Part shown: positions 43,787-55,089 of the stretch, in pieces | How positions within the stretch are numbered: the first letter of the stretch is position 1 | Layout: the number at the start of each line of letters is the position of its first letter | NCBI RefSeq assembly: GCF_010015445.1 | Contig: NC_053126.1 | Span: 20,340,669 to 20,404,668, forward strand | From: Perca fluviatilis | Lineage: Eukaryota; Chordata; Actinopteri; Perciformes; Percidae | Length of the DNA: 64,000 nucleotides | Reading direction: 5' to 3' | Notes under the pieces: generated by a model | Databases searched by the model: none | What the model saw: only the letters and a program-made list of their open reading frames with translations | What the model was told of the DNA's origin: nothing | Program-made: the position numbers and the translations under genes

Positions 43787-44060
43787 CTAAACATTTTGTC
43801 CTTTTATTTCGATTCCTTCTAGGAGACAAAATACTTTTCTCTCCGCCACCAGGCGCGCAGAGACGGCACCGACATCTCCAAATCTTGGACGTGAACGCGC
43901 ACGGCTGAGTTTAAATGTCGGTGAGTGACTGATGATCAAACTTTTCTTTCTTTTCAGTTTAAACAACCTTCCGGCGCGCGACCCTGCAGCTTATCTGCGC
44001 GTGGGTAGCCGCGCCTCTCGAGGTGCTGAGTGTAGAGCGCGCTCTCGCTGCTCTCGTTTG
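43787..44060 (-). promoter_or_regulatory. Likely tmem98 first exon and CpG-rich promoter
   Basis: On the minus strand a donor TTAG followed by GTAAGT ends a putative leader exon at 43787. Upstream sequence to about 44050 is rich in CpG (GGCGCGCGACC, CGCGCCTCTCG, GAACGCGCACGG) in an otherwise AT-rich region. That fits a housekeeping-type promoter shared by a leader exon that splices to 41663. The exact transcription start is not visible. Confidence 0.5.
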
Positions 44061-44339
44061 TTAATACTACTTGGAAAAGATACAGTGTTGCGAATATCAC
44101 AGTCAAATGGATACAGTTAACGCTAGGTGGCGTACGCTAACTGTCATATTGCTCGGTTTTCATCACATATAAGAGAAGGTAAAGTCATATCTGTCACTTT
44201 TAATGAACTGCGGTGTAGCTACTGAAGTTACACGTGGAGTTGGTTGCCAAGTCTGATGCTAAATTAGCAAATTAGCAAACTAGTGCTAGTACTAATGCTA
44301 AATGTGCCATGTGTAAGTCACTGCGATATTCCTACTATC

Positions 44340-44514
44340 CGTGGTGGAAGAAGTAGGCCTACTCATAATGTATGTTTTAGTGAAGTAAAGTAGCTATACT
44401 ACGGTTTGAAAATACTTTGTTAAAATTGTACTTACTTAATATAAGTAAAACGTACCTGAAAATTATACTGAAGTAGCCTACAGTGCTTGAGCTTAATTAC
44501 CTTCCACCACTGAT
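44340..44514. mobile_element. Short MITE with GTGGTGGAAG termini
   Basis: Left end CGTGGTGGAAGAAGTAGGCC, right end TTACCTTCCACCACTGA: inverted ends of about 10 bp. The interior is rich in AAGTAAAG and TTACTTAATATAAGTA words. This looks like a short, complete-ended member of the AGTAAAAGT repeat family. No clean target duplication is visible. Confidence 0.6.
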
Positions 44515-44565
44515 TATTGGTATTATCACTGATGCTGAGCACTATTACCTGTTGCAGGTAGAGCA

Positions 44566-44753
44566 TTTTTTTTTTTTAACGATGATTTTTTTGGGCATTT
44601 TAGGTATTTATTTGTGACAGGACAGCTTAGACATGAAAGGGTAGAGAGAGGGGGAACGACATGCAGCAAACGGCCGCAGGTCGGAATCGAACCCGCGGCC
44701 GCTACGAGGACAGAGCCTCCGTACAGGGGCGCCCGCGAGCCACCCAGGTGCCC
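44566..44753 (-). mobile_element. tRNA-derived SINE, full-length copy with target duplication
   Basis: On the minus strand it starts GGGCACCTGGGTGGCTCG, carries a perfect RNA polymerase III B box GGTTCGATTCC (44682-44692), continues through a tRNA-unrelated body and ends in an A-rich tail. An exact 8-bp duplication GTAGAGCA flanks it (44558-44565 and 44754-44761). The A-box region looks shortened compared with the usual family form, so new transcription is doubtful. Confidence 0.85.
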
Positions 44754-45161
44754 GTAGAGCACATTTTAACTAATTTATATAATGTTAAATGGTTTAGTCT
44801 GTTGCACACTAGCATATTTTATAAATTGATCAAATTGAATATTTTACATCTACAATCCATGACAACAGGGCAAATTACATCGACTGAGGATGATATGATC
44901 GAAAGCTCCAGAACAACTACCAAATGGACCTTGAGGTAAGACGGAAGGTTTTGCCAACTATATTCCTCTAAGAAACCCAAACTAGGAAGTGAATGTGATT
45001 TGGATGGCAATGGCATGCAAGTGGTGTTTCAATATGTCTTATCATCCTGGTCTTAATATGATGTCCCTTCAACTTTGCAGAGCTTTTAGTCCACAGATGC
45101 TGCTGAGGGCTGTTTCCCATCACAAACATGCAGGACAATTTACAGAATACAACTTGAAAGA

Positions 45162-45521
45162 GCTTAGCCTGGTTGACACCAGACCCTTCTCAGTTGTAAC
45201 TGAGAGTGGGTCTGGGAAAGGTTCATTCACAGCTCATTTCCAAAGGGGCGTCACCAACGGACACCGCTCAAATGCATCTGGGCATAATTAGATAGCAGCG
45301 ACAGTGGCATCAATGGGTTGCTGTGCTTCGGTGGCCGTCATGTTGAATGTAAACAAAAAGCTGCTTGCCATCGCTGAACTATCGTCATCATGTAAAACCT
45401 GCCTCAACGGTTGTGATTGGTGCCTCGATTTGGAAAAATTGGAAATGGGCTCTTGGCCAGACTGACTTGCAGAGCAAATCTCAAATTTGTCGGAAGTTCG
45501 CCGGGGTTTTCCCAGGCTAGA
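45162..45521. mobile_element. MITE with TTAGCCTGG termini
   Basis: The left end TTAGCCTGGTTGACACCAGA pairs with the right end TTTTCCCAGGCTA, giving inverted ends of about 9 bp. GAAAGAG flanks both sides within a base or two. The interior CTCAGTTGTAACTGAGAGTG is itself a small palindrome. I recognise the block as a frequent teleost repeat. Confidence 0.55.
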
Positions 45522-45594
45522 AAGAGGTATGACCCTTGTATACACTACGTCAACTTATTCAACATTAAACCCTGTCAGAGTGTAAAGCTGCAAC

Positions 45595-46149
45595 CAGTGT
45601 TCGAATTATGCCGTGAGTTTCGGGGGGTACAGCTATTTCGACTGGTGACACCACTCTCCATTTTATATAGGCTTACACACATGAGAACCACTAATCTATA
45701 TGCAAAATTCCCTCAATATTAGTGCAGATTCCCACTTGTTAAGACATTAAGAATGAAATTGCACAAAATGATAAATCGCTTCATTAAACTTCACTCCGTG
45801 TCAGTATATTTATGGAACTCCTGCTACGGCGTGCGATTGTAGGCCTAATGTTTTTAAGCTAAGCACCAGCGATGGTCGTGGCCGCTGAGCTTGTGAACCC
45901 ATTCGTATATTAGGCATTTGCAGCCTACACTGTGCATTTGTTTTAGTTTGTCAATATTTTTATCGACCACTAGATGGACCTATTGTCCATTCGATCGATG
46001 CCTCATTTTAGCATACTTGCCATTTATATGCATAGTGTAATAAAACAACACAAAAGGGTGTATGTGCTATGCAAAGCAAGATGTAATCATTTAATATCAA
46101 AATTCATGATTACGAATGTATCAATCCATCATGTAAACCAGCCTAAACA

Positions 46150-46194
<45 letters not shown>

Positions 46195-46633
46195 CAAACT
46201 ACATTGTAAAGTTAAGACAATCAACCAATTATGTATCTTTACAAGTTAAGAGGCAGAGATTAAAGTTGATTCAACCACTTACTCTTAATTTCGCTGACAC
46301 ACCAGTGCCTGCGCCCGTACCCGGTACGTACGTTTTGACAGCTAGTGAAGTGATATCAAAGAACACAGTCTGAACCTGAAAGTACCAGAGAAATGGTACA
46401 GCCCAATGGGGAGTGAGGGTTTGACGATCGTATTTCATTAGATTATTTCCTGAATTGTTGGTATGTGATGGTGATACTGCATTTAAATACATACGATTTT
46501 GGATAGGCTAACATTATATTTTATTAAAATGTTTTCTGTACCACCCAAACTATTATTTTCATCCCTTTTGGGAGGGTCCAAGTCTCATCTAGGGGGGATC
46601 GGACCCCCAATACACCCCGTAATTCGAACAGTG
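45595..46633. mobile_element. hAT-type non-autonomous transposon (1,039 bp)
   Basis: Ends CAGTGTTCGAATTA and (right) TAATTCGAACAGTG are inverted repeats. A perfect 8-bp duplication GCTGCAAC flanks it at 45587-45594 and 46634-46641. No transposase frame is visible. A (TTA)n run lies inside at about 46150-46192. Confidence 0.85.
46150..46192. repeat. (TTA)n microsatellite
   Basis: About fourteen TTA units inside the hAT element at 45595-46633. Confidence 0.95.
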
Positions 46634-46641
46634 GCTGCAAC

Positions 46642-49309
46642 ATCCTACTTTGTTATCATAGTTCCACCACAATTTGGTGCCTTTTTCTCATACATTAATG
46701 TCCTACATTCCACTTTGCTGGAGCAGATACATGACATGGATTCCACTGGCAGAGATAATTATCCCCTCTTCAACTCCAAGCATAAAAGCAGGGTACCTCA
46801 GCGCAGAGCCTGCGAAAGCTGGTTAATGTTTGAGCAGTCCTGTCAATCACAGCGATGCACCATTAGGTGTGTCTGGGCCGCATTCTGGTAAAGGAGCACG
46901 TCTTTGAAGTTTTACTCAGCATAAGAATGGATCCCAGACTAAAAAAATTATACAGTATATCATTTCAGCTTGAATGTCATCTTGGATTGAGAACAATGGT
47001 TTAAATTATCATAGTTTCACTAAAATACCTTTTTAATCTTAACATCATGACCACCATTATAAATAAATTCTGTATTTGCTGCTCACACAAACATTCATCC
47101 ACCTTGCCTGAGGGCAGTTAGTTATCTTTCATTTCATGTAATTGCAGTGCTCTAACATCTATATCTTAAAGGAAACTTTAAGGAGTCTCCTCTACTGGTC
47201 TCTGCTCACCCATGTAGCTCTTGTTGTTCATCAACGGCCAGCGAGTTTTGCACCAGTTAACAAGCGGGTGAGTGTTATCCAGTAGCTGTATTGAGCAGCA
47301 GCATAGCTAATCAGCTGGTACCAGTCGATTCCTCCTGAGAGCGAACCTGCCAAGTGGTAATTGAACTATTAACTGTTCTTGATGCTGCTGAGGCGGCCGT
47401 CAGGAGTCCAGGAGCTGTAGTGAGGAATGTATTTACTTTATTTAGTACACTGGGTTTTCAGAAAAACAAACCGTTTATCCATGCTAGATTGGTGTGTTTT
47501 TCTTTCATCACCGAGGTCATGAAAGCTTTTAGGTTCAAAAAGGGGTTTTCCATGGATAAGTCCTCGACACACAGAAAATGATGCATTTGACACTTCTGGC
47601 AGCAGCAATTGTTTGGACCAGCAACTTGAGAAGAATAAGATGAATTTGATAATTAGCATGAACAGTGAAGACTGCTGGGAAATGCAGAGGAGACACATCA
47701 AAACAATTAAAGAGTTCATGGTTATTCTTCGAGTCGTCAGAATATAAATCACTGGTGCTTTGAACTGTCTGCCTTTTGACTGATCGATGCTGAGGGAGGA
47801 AGTGGGTTTGTTAACAGTCACCGTGGCCTTTCATGACATCTGTGGTCCTGCGCAGCTCTGCAGGCAGCAGAGGAGTTTACACATTAAAGTGTGTGTGTGG
47901 GTGTCTGAAAGGGGGGGGGGGTGGGGGGTCTTACTTTAATAGATGGCTGAGGTTGGCCTTTGAAAAGCTTTGGATCTAGAGCAGCACTGATCATTTATCT
48001 ATTTCTTGCTGTCTCTTAATCAGAAACAGTGGGAAACATTCTTCACTGTCGGTGCTTGACAGCAGTCTTTGTGTTGGATGCCTGTTGTTGACAGAGTGGC
48101 AGGCCACACAAATGTATTTCCCTAAGCCTGTTGGCAGGTGTGTTTAAGCGGAAAATCAATCAACTTTTGCAATTTCTTGCAGCGTTATTTCACATCATTT
48201 TGATGACAAGGATTCTAATGAAATATGATTCCTTTATAAACTGCTATATATTAAAGCAATGTTTTCAGCCTTCAGATGTAATCAAGCTTTTTCCATTTTT
48301 CCTTTACCTTGGTTGACTTCATTCTCTCTCACGTTTTCCTGCATGAGTTGAAGCTTAACTTCATCAGACCTGAGACTGAAAAATGAGAATTTGTTTACTT
48401 GAAATAAAAATGTAGAAATGGTTGCCATCTCCTCCCAACAATATATTGGAAAATATTACTGGCTAGTGTTCTGGGAGAATTGTTAAAGCCCATATACCCT
48501 CTATTTTATTCTCTATGCCCATCTTATTTGTTTTGCGGGGGTGGTAATGCTTCCCAGATTTGAAAACACAAAGATGTTTTGTTGTCTCTGTTTTATCAGC
48601 ACTCTGCATCAGCTGGAGGCATGACAACACCATCTGTATCAGAAATGCAGGAGAAGAACAGAAACTACGCATAAATGTTGTAAAGAGGCTTTACTCCAGA
48701 AGATACGGTCCAAGGCAAAGGTAAGATAAAAGTACAAACCCCAATAAACAGAAATAGGTATAAAAAAATATTTTTGATTCTGAGTTTGGTTTGTACTTTA
48801 TACTTAAACTCAGACGCCACCAGCACAACCTGAAGTGGTCTGAGCGTGGTTTCTTTGGGACTTGTTACATGAGCTTGATCTGCGTGCATATTGTGCATAC
48901 CAAGCAGCCCTTGTTCGCTTTGTGTTTTACATGTACAGTTTTACAACTTGTGGTTTGTCACATTGATTTTCTGCAGCCGCATTAAGCTCAAACAAACACA
49001 TATGGCTAGAAACAGCATGGCTGCCACAGATGGTTGCGCTATTATAAATCAATTTCTAAATAATCCAATAAGAAATTATTCAAGTGTAGTCTGAATTGAG
49101 TGATGTGTGGTGGTTAGAGCTGGAGAATTTCTCTCAGCCTGCGACCACTTTGACCTGGATCCAGATAGGCATCAGAAATGGATGCCTTGCAGAAAAGTAG
49201 TAGCTCATTACAAGAGGAACCATTTTCTACATAAAATGCTCTGCTTGCCCATGTCTTTTTGGGATCCAAAAAGGATTAGATAACCCCAATCTCTCTGGTA
49301 TAATTTCCC
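46642..49309. other. Intergenic, no gene seen
   Basis: AT-rich sequence with scattered short reading frames that lack homology I can recognise. A G-run (about 47910-47925) is the only low-complexity feature. No RNA gene or element termini found. Confidence 0.4.
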
Positions 49310-49381
49310 TTAAAGGTCCAATATGTAATATATTTTCTGTATTAAATCAAACAATGACCACAATATGTCACCAGATATTAA

Positions 49382-50291
49382 AGTGATGGTTCGGAGTAAT
49401 TCACCCTAGGGTCCTTTGCACCATAACCTCGAGCCAAACACCCACCCAGAAGCTTTTTTCACCTGGGTCTAACATTGGGAGAGTTAGCGTAGAGTAGCGT
49501 TATCAGCTGAATAGCTTAGCGCAGGGGCTAACGGACCCACGTTTGTATCTCGTAAGTTACCCCACTATTGCCGAAATGATACCAAACGTCTACATAGTAG
49601 TACAAATAGGTTATGCGCACATAAAACGATGGATTGGAAAGTTTTAAGTACACCGAAGAAGTTTATGTAAATAACACTTGCCTGCGGGCTTCTGCTCTCT
49701 GTTGTTGGGCTGCGAGTAAGACGAGTGCTTAGGCGCGGCTCTACAAATTACAACACCGAAAAGAGATGCAACAAAAATATTTATTAATTTAACTTTTTTT
49801 AAAGTAAGTGCTGTAGTATAACTAGCAGGAGACAAGTAATAATTGAGGTAAGTTTGGAGACATTACCTTATTTAATCATTGAATTAATAAATATTTTTGT
49901 TGTAACTCTTTTCGGTGTAGTAATTTGTAGACGGCCCTAAGCACTCGTCTAACTGCAGGTAGCAGCAGCAGCAGCAGAGAGCTGAGGAGAGCAGGCAAGT
50001 GTTCATAAACTTCTGGTGTACTTACAAACTTTCCAATCCATCGTTTTATGAGTACATAACCTATTTGTACTACTTGTAGACGTTTGGTATCATTTCGGGC
50101 ATTATTAGTGGGGTAACTTACAAGATACAAATGTGGGTCCATTAGCCCCTGCGCTAAGCTATTCAGCTGATAACGCTACTCTAGCTAACTCTCCCAATGT
50201 TAGACCCAGGTGAAAAAAGCTTCTGGGGGGGGTGTTTGGCTCGAGGTCATGGTGCAAAGGACCCTAGGGTGAATTACTCCGAACCATCACT
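49382..50291. mobile_element. Foldback TTAA MITE with arms of about 400 bp (family E)
   Basis: AGTGATGGTTCGGAGTAATT at the left end and its complement AATTACTCCGAACCATCACT at the right, with TTAA on both sides (49378-49381 and 50292-50295). The inverted arms continue inward to about 49785 and from about 49885, with a short loop. There is no coding capacity. Terminal TTAA and long inverted arms fit a piggyBac-type non-autonomous element. Confidence 0.85.
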
Positions 50292-50325
50292 TTAAGGAAA
50301 CAGGCTAAGTTGAATTACTATCTTC

Positions 50326-50976
50326 TAGGGCTGAAATGATTCCTCGAGTAACTCGAATAATTTGATTACTAAAAATCCTCGATGCAAAATGATTTCAAAA
50401 TGAAGAAAGAGCGTAAGGGGCAAAGAGAAGGCTGGAGAAAACGACTAAGTGTCCAAAGTTTGGAATCAGTTCAAACGTAATTAAAACGAAAACTCTGTAC
50501 AGTGTATCTACTGCAAAATCGAACTAGCTTACCACAATAGCACGACATCAATGCTTCAGCATCTCAACAGAAAACATTGAGTCTAACTTAATCCTCCATT
50601 CCACGAAGCAGACCCGACAAAAGTCAATCAGAGTCGTATGGACGGTGAAACTACACCAAACACAACAACTACCAAAAACAAAGACAAGAAAATATGTAGT
50701 GGTGACCACCATTTCAGCTAAAGAACCGACTTGTTGACTATCCCTTCGGAAAAACAGCCGATTGTTGCGCACCGTTTTCTCTCATTCTCTCTCTTCACTT
50801 AAATGCACTTAATATGTTTAGTTTTGATAGATGATATTTTATGTAGGCAATACAAATGTACCAAACTATTGTATATTATTGCTCTTCAATAAAACAAAAG
50901 TATTTTTTATCTGATTAATCGATGGAATAATCGGTAGAATACTCAATTACTAAAATAATCGATAGCTACAGCCCTA
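50326..50976 (+). mobile_element. hAT element with a BED zinc-finger remnant (family C, copy 1)
   Basis: Ends TAGGGCTGAAATGATTCC and CTACAGCCCTA, with a perfect 8-bp duplication CTATCTTC at 50318-50325 and 50977-50984. Near 50510-50580 the plus strand reads VYCKIELAYHNSTTSMLQHL then NRKH and a stop, the Cys...His-x-x-x-(x)-His end of a BED-type zinc finger as found at the N-terminus of hAT transposases. The catalytic domain is absent. Confidence 0.82.
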
Positions 50977-52489
50977 CTATCTTCTCTGACAACAATGTTA
51001 AAGCCAGTTTATTCTCTTTTTCCGTGACGGAATGTCTGTTTTTGTTTTGGCCTGTGTGTTGTTGTCAACTGCCCATTTTGACACCCGGGTTACTAGACAT
51101 GAAACGCAAACGCGCAAAAACAACATGCTGGTTGCAGCCCTGGTAGCAGCAACCAAACCAACTGGATTAAAGGGGAACTAATAAACTTTTTTAGCTTAAT
51201 TTACCTTAACTGAACAGTTTTGAAGTCATTGGAATGGTTATATGACTTTTTTCCGGATGAATGGCGGTCGTCTCGCTTCCCCAGCGGAAAATCCACCTTT
51301 GCAACTTTGGGCCGGCGGAATAATGTTACGGACCCGGGAGAGAAGGGTAATATTTCGAGAAAAACCTCATTGGACATGGCTCTGTGCGTTCGCCGGCTTC
51401 TTTGAAAACAAATGCACATGACCAGAGGGAGAAGATGGGATGGGGGAGAGTCGCCAACAAGTTTTTACGACAGCGTTGCCAATTATCCATTCCGAAGCTG
51501 TAGGTGGAGTTCTATAGAGAAACCTGCGAGCAAAAAGCGAACAAAGAAGAAATTTCCAAAACTGCATAGCGTCTCTTTAACAGAGTTAGATTCATTCTAC
51601 CCAACCTAAAAAAATAAAACTCTGCATCTTTCTAAACAGTTGCATGACCAGAGACGTGGTAAAACAGGTAAATATTGGAGATGCATTTAAAAGATGGAGA
51701 CAGTTTAGAGCCCAAAATGATGCAGAGTTGGCTAATTTCCTCCTGAACAGGTAAGCATATTAAGCTTTATCACAGCTAACGTTACTAGTAGGGGTGGGCA
51801 TTTTTTGTCATTTCAACATTTTTTTGCTTGCATTAAATTACTCAAGTTGTTTACTCACAAAAAACAATTGAGACACAGCCGGTGAAGTTATCCCTTCTGG
51901 TGCAGGCTAACGGCGCCATGCTAATGCAATTACTGCTAACATGGTAGCTGCTAACCCGCTAGCTGCTAAAGTTCCAGGAGTACCGGGCAAGCCTGCCACA
52001 GCTGTCCACCGTGGCAGACATGACAGAAACTGCAAGTTGGACTTCCTAATAATGGAAACATGCATTTTAGCTTTTGCAAAACAACCGTGTAGCCTGAATT
52101 GTTGAATTTGGACACATCTTACATTCTCCACAGGTCGTTCTGCAATACGTTTGTTAGGTTATGTAATATTGTTGTGGCTAACATTACCATCGCAAGCTTT
52201 AAGGTCATAATATGTTGGACAGTAACAGACTTTGTTACCAACTGACATGCAACCATAATGTACAGTGTATAGACAAGCTGCGTAAATTATTTTGTAGATC
52301 ATGCAACAACAAAAATATTTGTATTCATCTACACATACACTTAGACAAAGTTATAATCATATGGAATAAAGGCTATATGTTTATTTATTTTTTATATATA
52401 TAACGTGGTCTGAAAAGTAGTAGAAACGACAATCTCCCCCCTGCCGAAATTCTTCCCCTGCTTCTGTTCAGCGGCTGTAGCCAACAAAC

Positions 52490-52730
52490 GGTGACTGTGC
52501 CCTGGGTATAGACGACCGCGAGCTTGTGGTCTTTTAACTGGTTGTGGCAGTAATTTTAAGCAGAGAAATCGTGGCTGTCAGTCAGGTACAGAGGATCGCT
52601 AGATCGCTGTCTTTTCAGCAGTTGTTGTTGTTATGATTAGCCGATAAAAGGTGCCTGTCAGCCGGGTACAGAGCTCCGCCAGTGCACGGGCTTTTATGGC
52701 TGTCAACATAGATAGCAACTAGATACTCTG
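52490..52730. repeat. Three degenerate 80-bp tandem units inside family D
   Basis: GGTGACTGTGCCCTGGGTAT (from 52490), CGTGGCTGTCAGTCAGGTAC (52570) and GGTGCCTGTCAGCCGGGTAC (52650) start units exactly 80 bp apart. Each continues through an AGA/ACGA-CCGC-like stretch to a CTTTT run. Confidence 0.65.
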
Positions 52731-52949
52731 CTGTGCTGTAAAGTAATGTCTGGCAATGTGAGACTAGCATTTAGCTAACATTGACATTGTGGGACATTGG
52801 GTTCAGCATTCTCAACCTGGCAACACCCGGAACTTCGAGTCTGGGGAGGAGGGGCTGTGGAAGACGGCTCTCTCCAGTATTTTTTTAAAATTTGGACAGC
52901 AGTAACCATTTTAAACACTAGCTGTCAGTATTACATATTGCACCTTTAA

Positions 52950-54476
52950 AATTGTCTTCTAATCACAAAATACAGTTACAGTGACTCCAAATGTATTTTA
53001 TTATAATCACCCCTGTTTTTATCTGACCAGCTGACATGTTGGGAGCTATTGGTCACTACAAAAAATGGTATTTTGGTTTTATGACGTAAACTATGACTGC
53101 ATAGAACTGAATCACTGGTATATTTTATAAATGGATGAGTCTGAATAGATCAGCTAATTAATACACTTTGTACATACAGAATATTTCAAGGTCTAAGTGC
53201 CACTTATGGTAAAGTTATCTTACAATGACTCTGTTTTGTAAAACCTGTACTCCTCATAAGATTATCTGGCCTATCAACTTTTGAATAAGCAAAGTTTCTG
53301 TGAAGAGCGACTTAAAAGTCTCTCGACTTTCAGAGAGGGGCTCAGAAAAAAATTGTCCAAAAGCAAAACTAAAGAGTTTTTCTGAATGTACCCAGTTTTA
53401 CACAAGGGGTCTTCAATCCCTGTGGCTCTAAAGGCTTTCATGACTTCCTTTTTTATAAGCAGCTGAGCAGAAATTCTCTGCAACTGAGTATGATACAATG
53501 GGGCTGGGCTCAGATAAATGGTGGGGGGACTTAGTGGAGTATAGGACATATACATATGTCCTTGAGAATGAAATAATCCAACAGGCTTTTAGCCAAACAG
53601 CTCTGCTTAGTTTGTTTTTGCTCGTCCTTGTCTCTTTAGTGCTGCTGAAATCCCTTTCTTGGCAGGCAAATGGAGAAAAACAGCAAACATTTTTCTTTTG
53701 TTGCTTTTGCTGCAGATTAAAGGACAGTGTATGCTAGTACAGCTTCTGAGTATACTTTATGCATGCTAGTATTTGTGGATTATGTGTATAGTTCATTTAG
53801 CAACACAGTCATCTAGTTGCACAATACAGAAAATTAAGTTAGTCAGGTCTTAAACAACTACAGGTTAATTTCCTTGTTGGAGTTGGTTTCTTTGATTAAC
53901 ACTTAATCATATAGACTTTATGAGACTCCCCATTGCCGATTTTAGACTATTTTTAGGCTCAAGCCCCCCTAAATTTAATATCAGCCCCCCCTAAAATATA
54001 TAATAATAAAAAACAACTTAAAACAAAAATCAATTTATGTGCTTCAAGTTAGAGTTTGCAAAATTGTCTGTTAGTGACATAAGGGGAACAATTACAGGTT
54101 CAAAGGGCAGGAAACAGGTTTAATACCCTGTGTCGCTGTCGCTAATGCGACCCAGTCAAGGAAAGAGTTAACAGAAATGTAGTTTTGGCCAATCAGAGGT
54201 GGTTGTGCCAGACTCCCGCCTTTGGCTGAGTCTCTATCTGTCAGAGGGAGAGCAGGAGTGCTGTTGTGAAGTTTAACATTGATAGTCCCCAGAGAAGAAG
54301 TTGGTAATTTCATGCCGCAGATTAGAACCCAAATTGAAACGCAAGCAACTCAAATTGCTGAATGTTACAACATTGTGTCAAATTGGTCATTATTACTGTG
54401 ACTTATGAAGTGTCAGGTTTAGTTAAAAACATTAGCTTACGTTGTTGTTCAGTAACTAGCTCAGAGATTATCGGCT
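52950..54476. other. Intergenic, no gene seen
   Basis: AT-rich sequence with no convincing exon. Around 53935-54000 a C-rich AAGCCCCCCTAAATTT motif appears twice close together and may be the edge of another repeat. Confidence 0.4.
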
Positions 54477-55036
54477 AACCCTACAGTCACATTAGCTACA
54501 AAAGAGAGCGACACACACTCGCTAGTGGGCGCTCCTGGGCGTACTTAGCCTACTCCTGGTTGCTTGGCAACAGTAAACAGAAATTCTCCGGTGCTACCTT
54601 CAAGCACGTCTTAAAAGTCACTTCAGAGGTATTTTTAAGTCACAAGAATTATGTTTTTGGATTTAAAAGTAGTTATTTCTCAATAGAAGTAACAAAATAT
54701 ATGAGATAAAATGCCAAACATATCAGATATATACAGAAATGCGATGTCCTGAAGCGTTTCCGCCATCTTGAATGATTTTCTTTGACTCAAGCAACCAACG
54801 TACATACGTCACGCTGCCCGCACGCTGCCTCACTCCGCCTCACTCCGATTGACAGTCGCTTTGTCACATCGCTCAGCATTTGCATAAAATAGACTTCTTG
54901 TCTATTTCGGCCCCACCTTGCTCGTGGCAGCGGCAAGCTCGTCGCTTGTCGCTGGCAAACGGCCACTCCCATTGAAAATGAATGGCAGCCTGTCGCTTTG
55001 TCGCTGTCTCTTGTAGCTAATGTGAATGTAGGGTAA
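54477..55036. mobile_element. Terminal-inverted-repeat element (about 560 bp)
   Basis: Left ACCCTACAGTCACATTAGC and right GCTAATGTGAATGTAGGGT are inverted repeats, extending inward through CTACAA-AGA-AGCGACA with few mismatches (over 30 bp). The interior includes a GC-richer CGCTGCCCGCACGCTGCC stretch. No reading frame of note. Confidence 0.65.
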
Positions 55037-55057
55037 TGAAATTACTGATTTAGCAGG

Positions 55058-55087
55058 GGGGGTGAACACTTTTGCAAGGCACTGTAT
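55058..55087. mobile_element. Tc1/mariner terminal fragment
   Basis: GGGGGGTGAACACTTTTGCA continuing to AGGCACTGTA matches the inverted terminus of fish Tc1-like elements. The opposite end is not seen nearby, so this is an orphan end. Confidence 0.5.
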
Positions 55088-55089
55088 CC

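Larger units (their letters stand above)
49314..52945. mobile_element. Large TTAA-flanked transposon (family D), host of two nested elements
   Basis: Left end (after TTAA at 49310-49313) AGGTCCAATATGTAATA; right end TATTACATATTGCACCT followed by TTAA (52946-52949). The ends are inverted repeats of about 17 bp with one mismatch. It holds two further elements: the TTAA foldback at 49382-50291 and the hAT at 50326-50976. Subtracting them leaves roughly 2 kb. No transposase frame was recognised. A short tandem array lies at 52490-52730. Confidence 0.75.

Noticed and set aside
44680..44750. Possible tRNA gene (GGTTCGATTCC on the minus strand)
   Set aside because: The B box belongs to a SINE with body, A-tail and target duplication; the anticodon arm does not fold as a tRNA.
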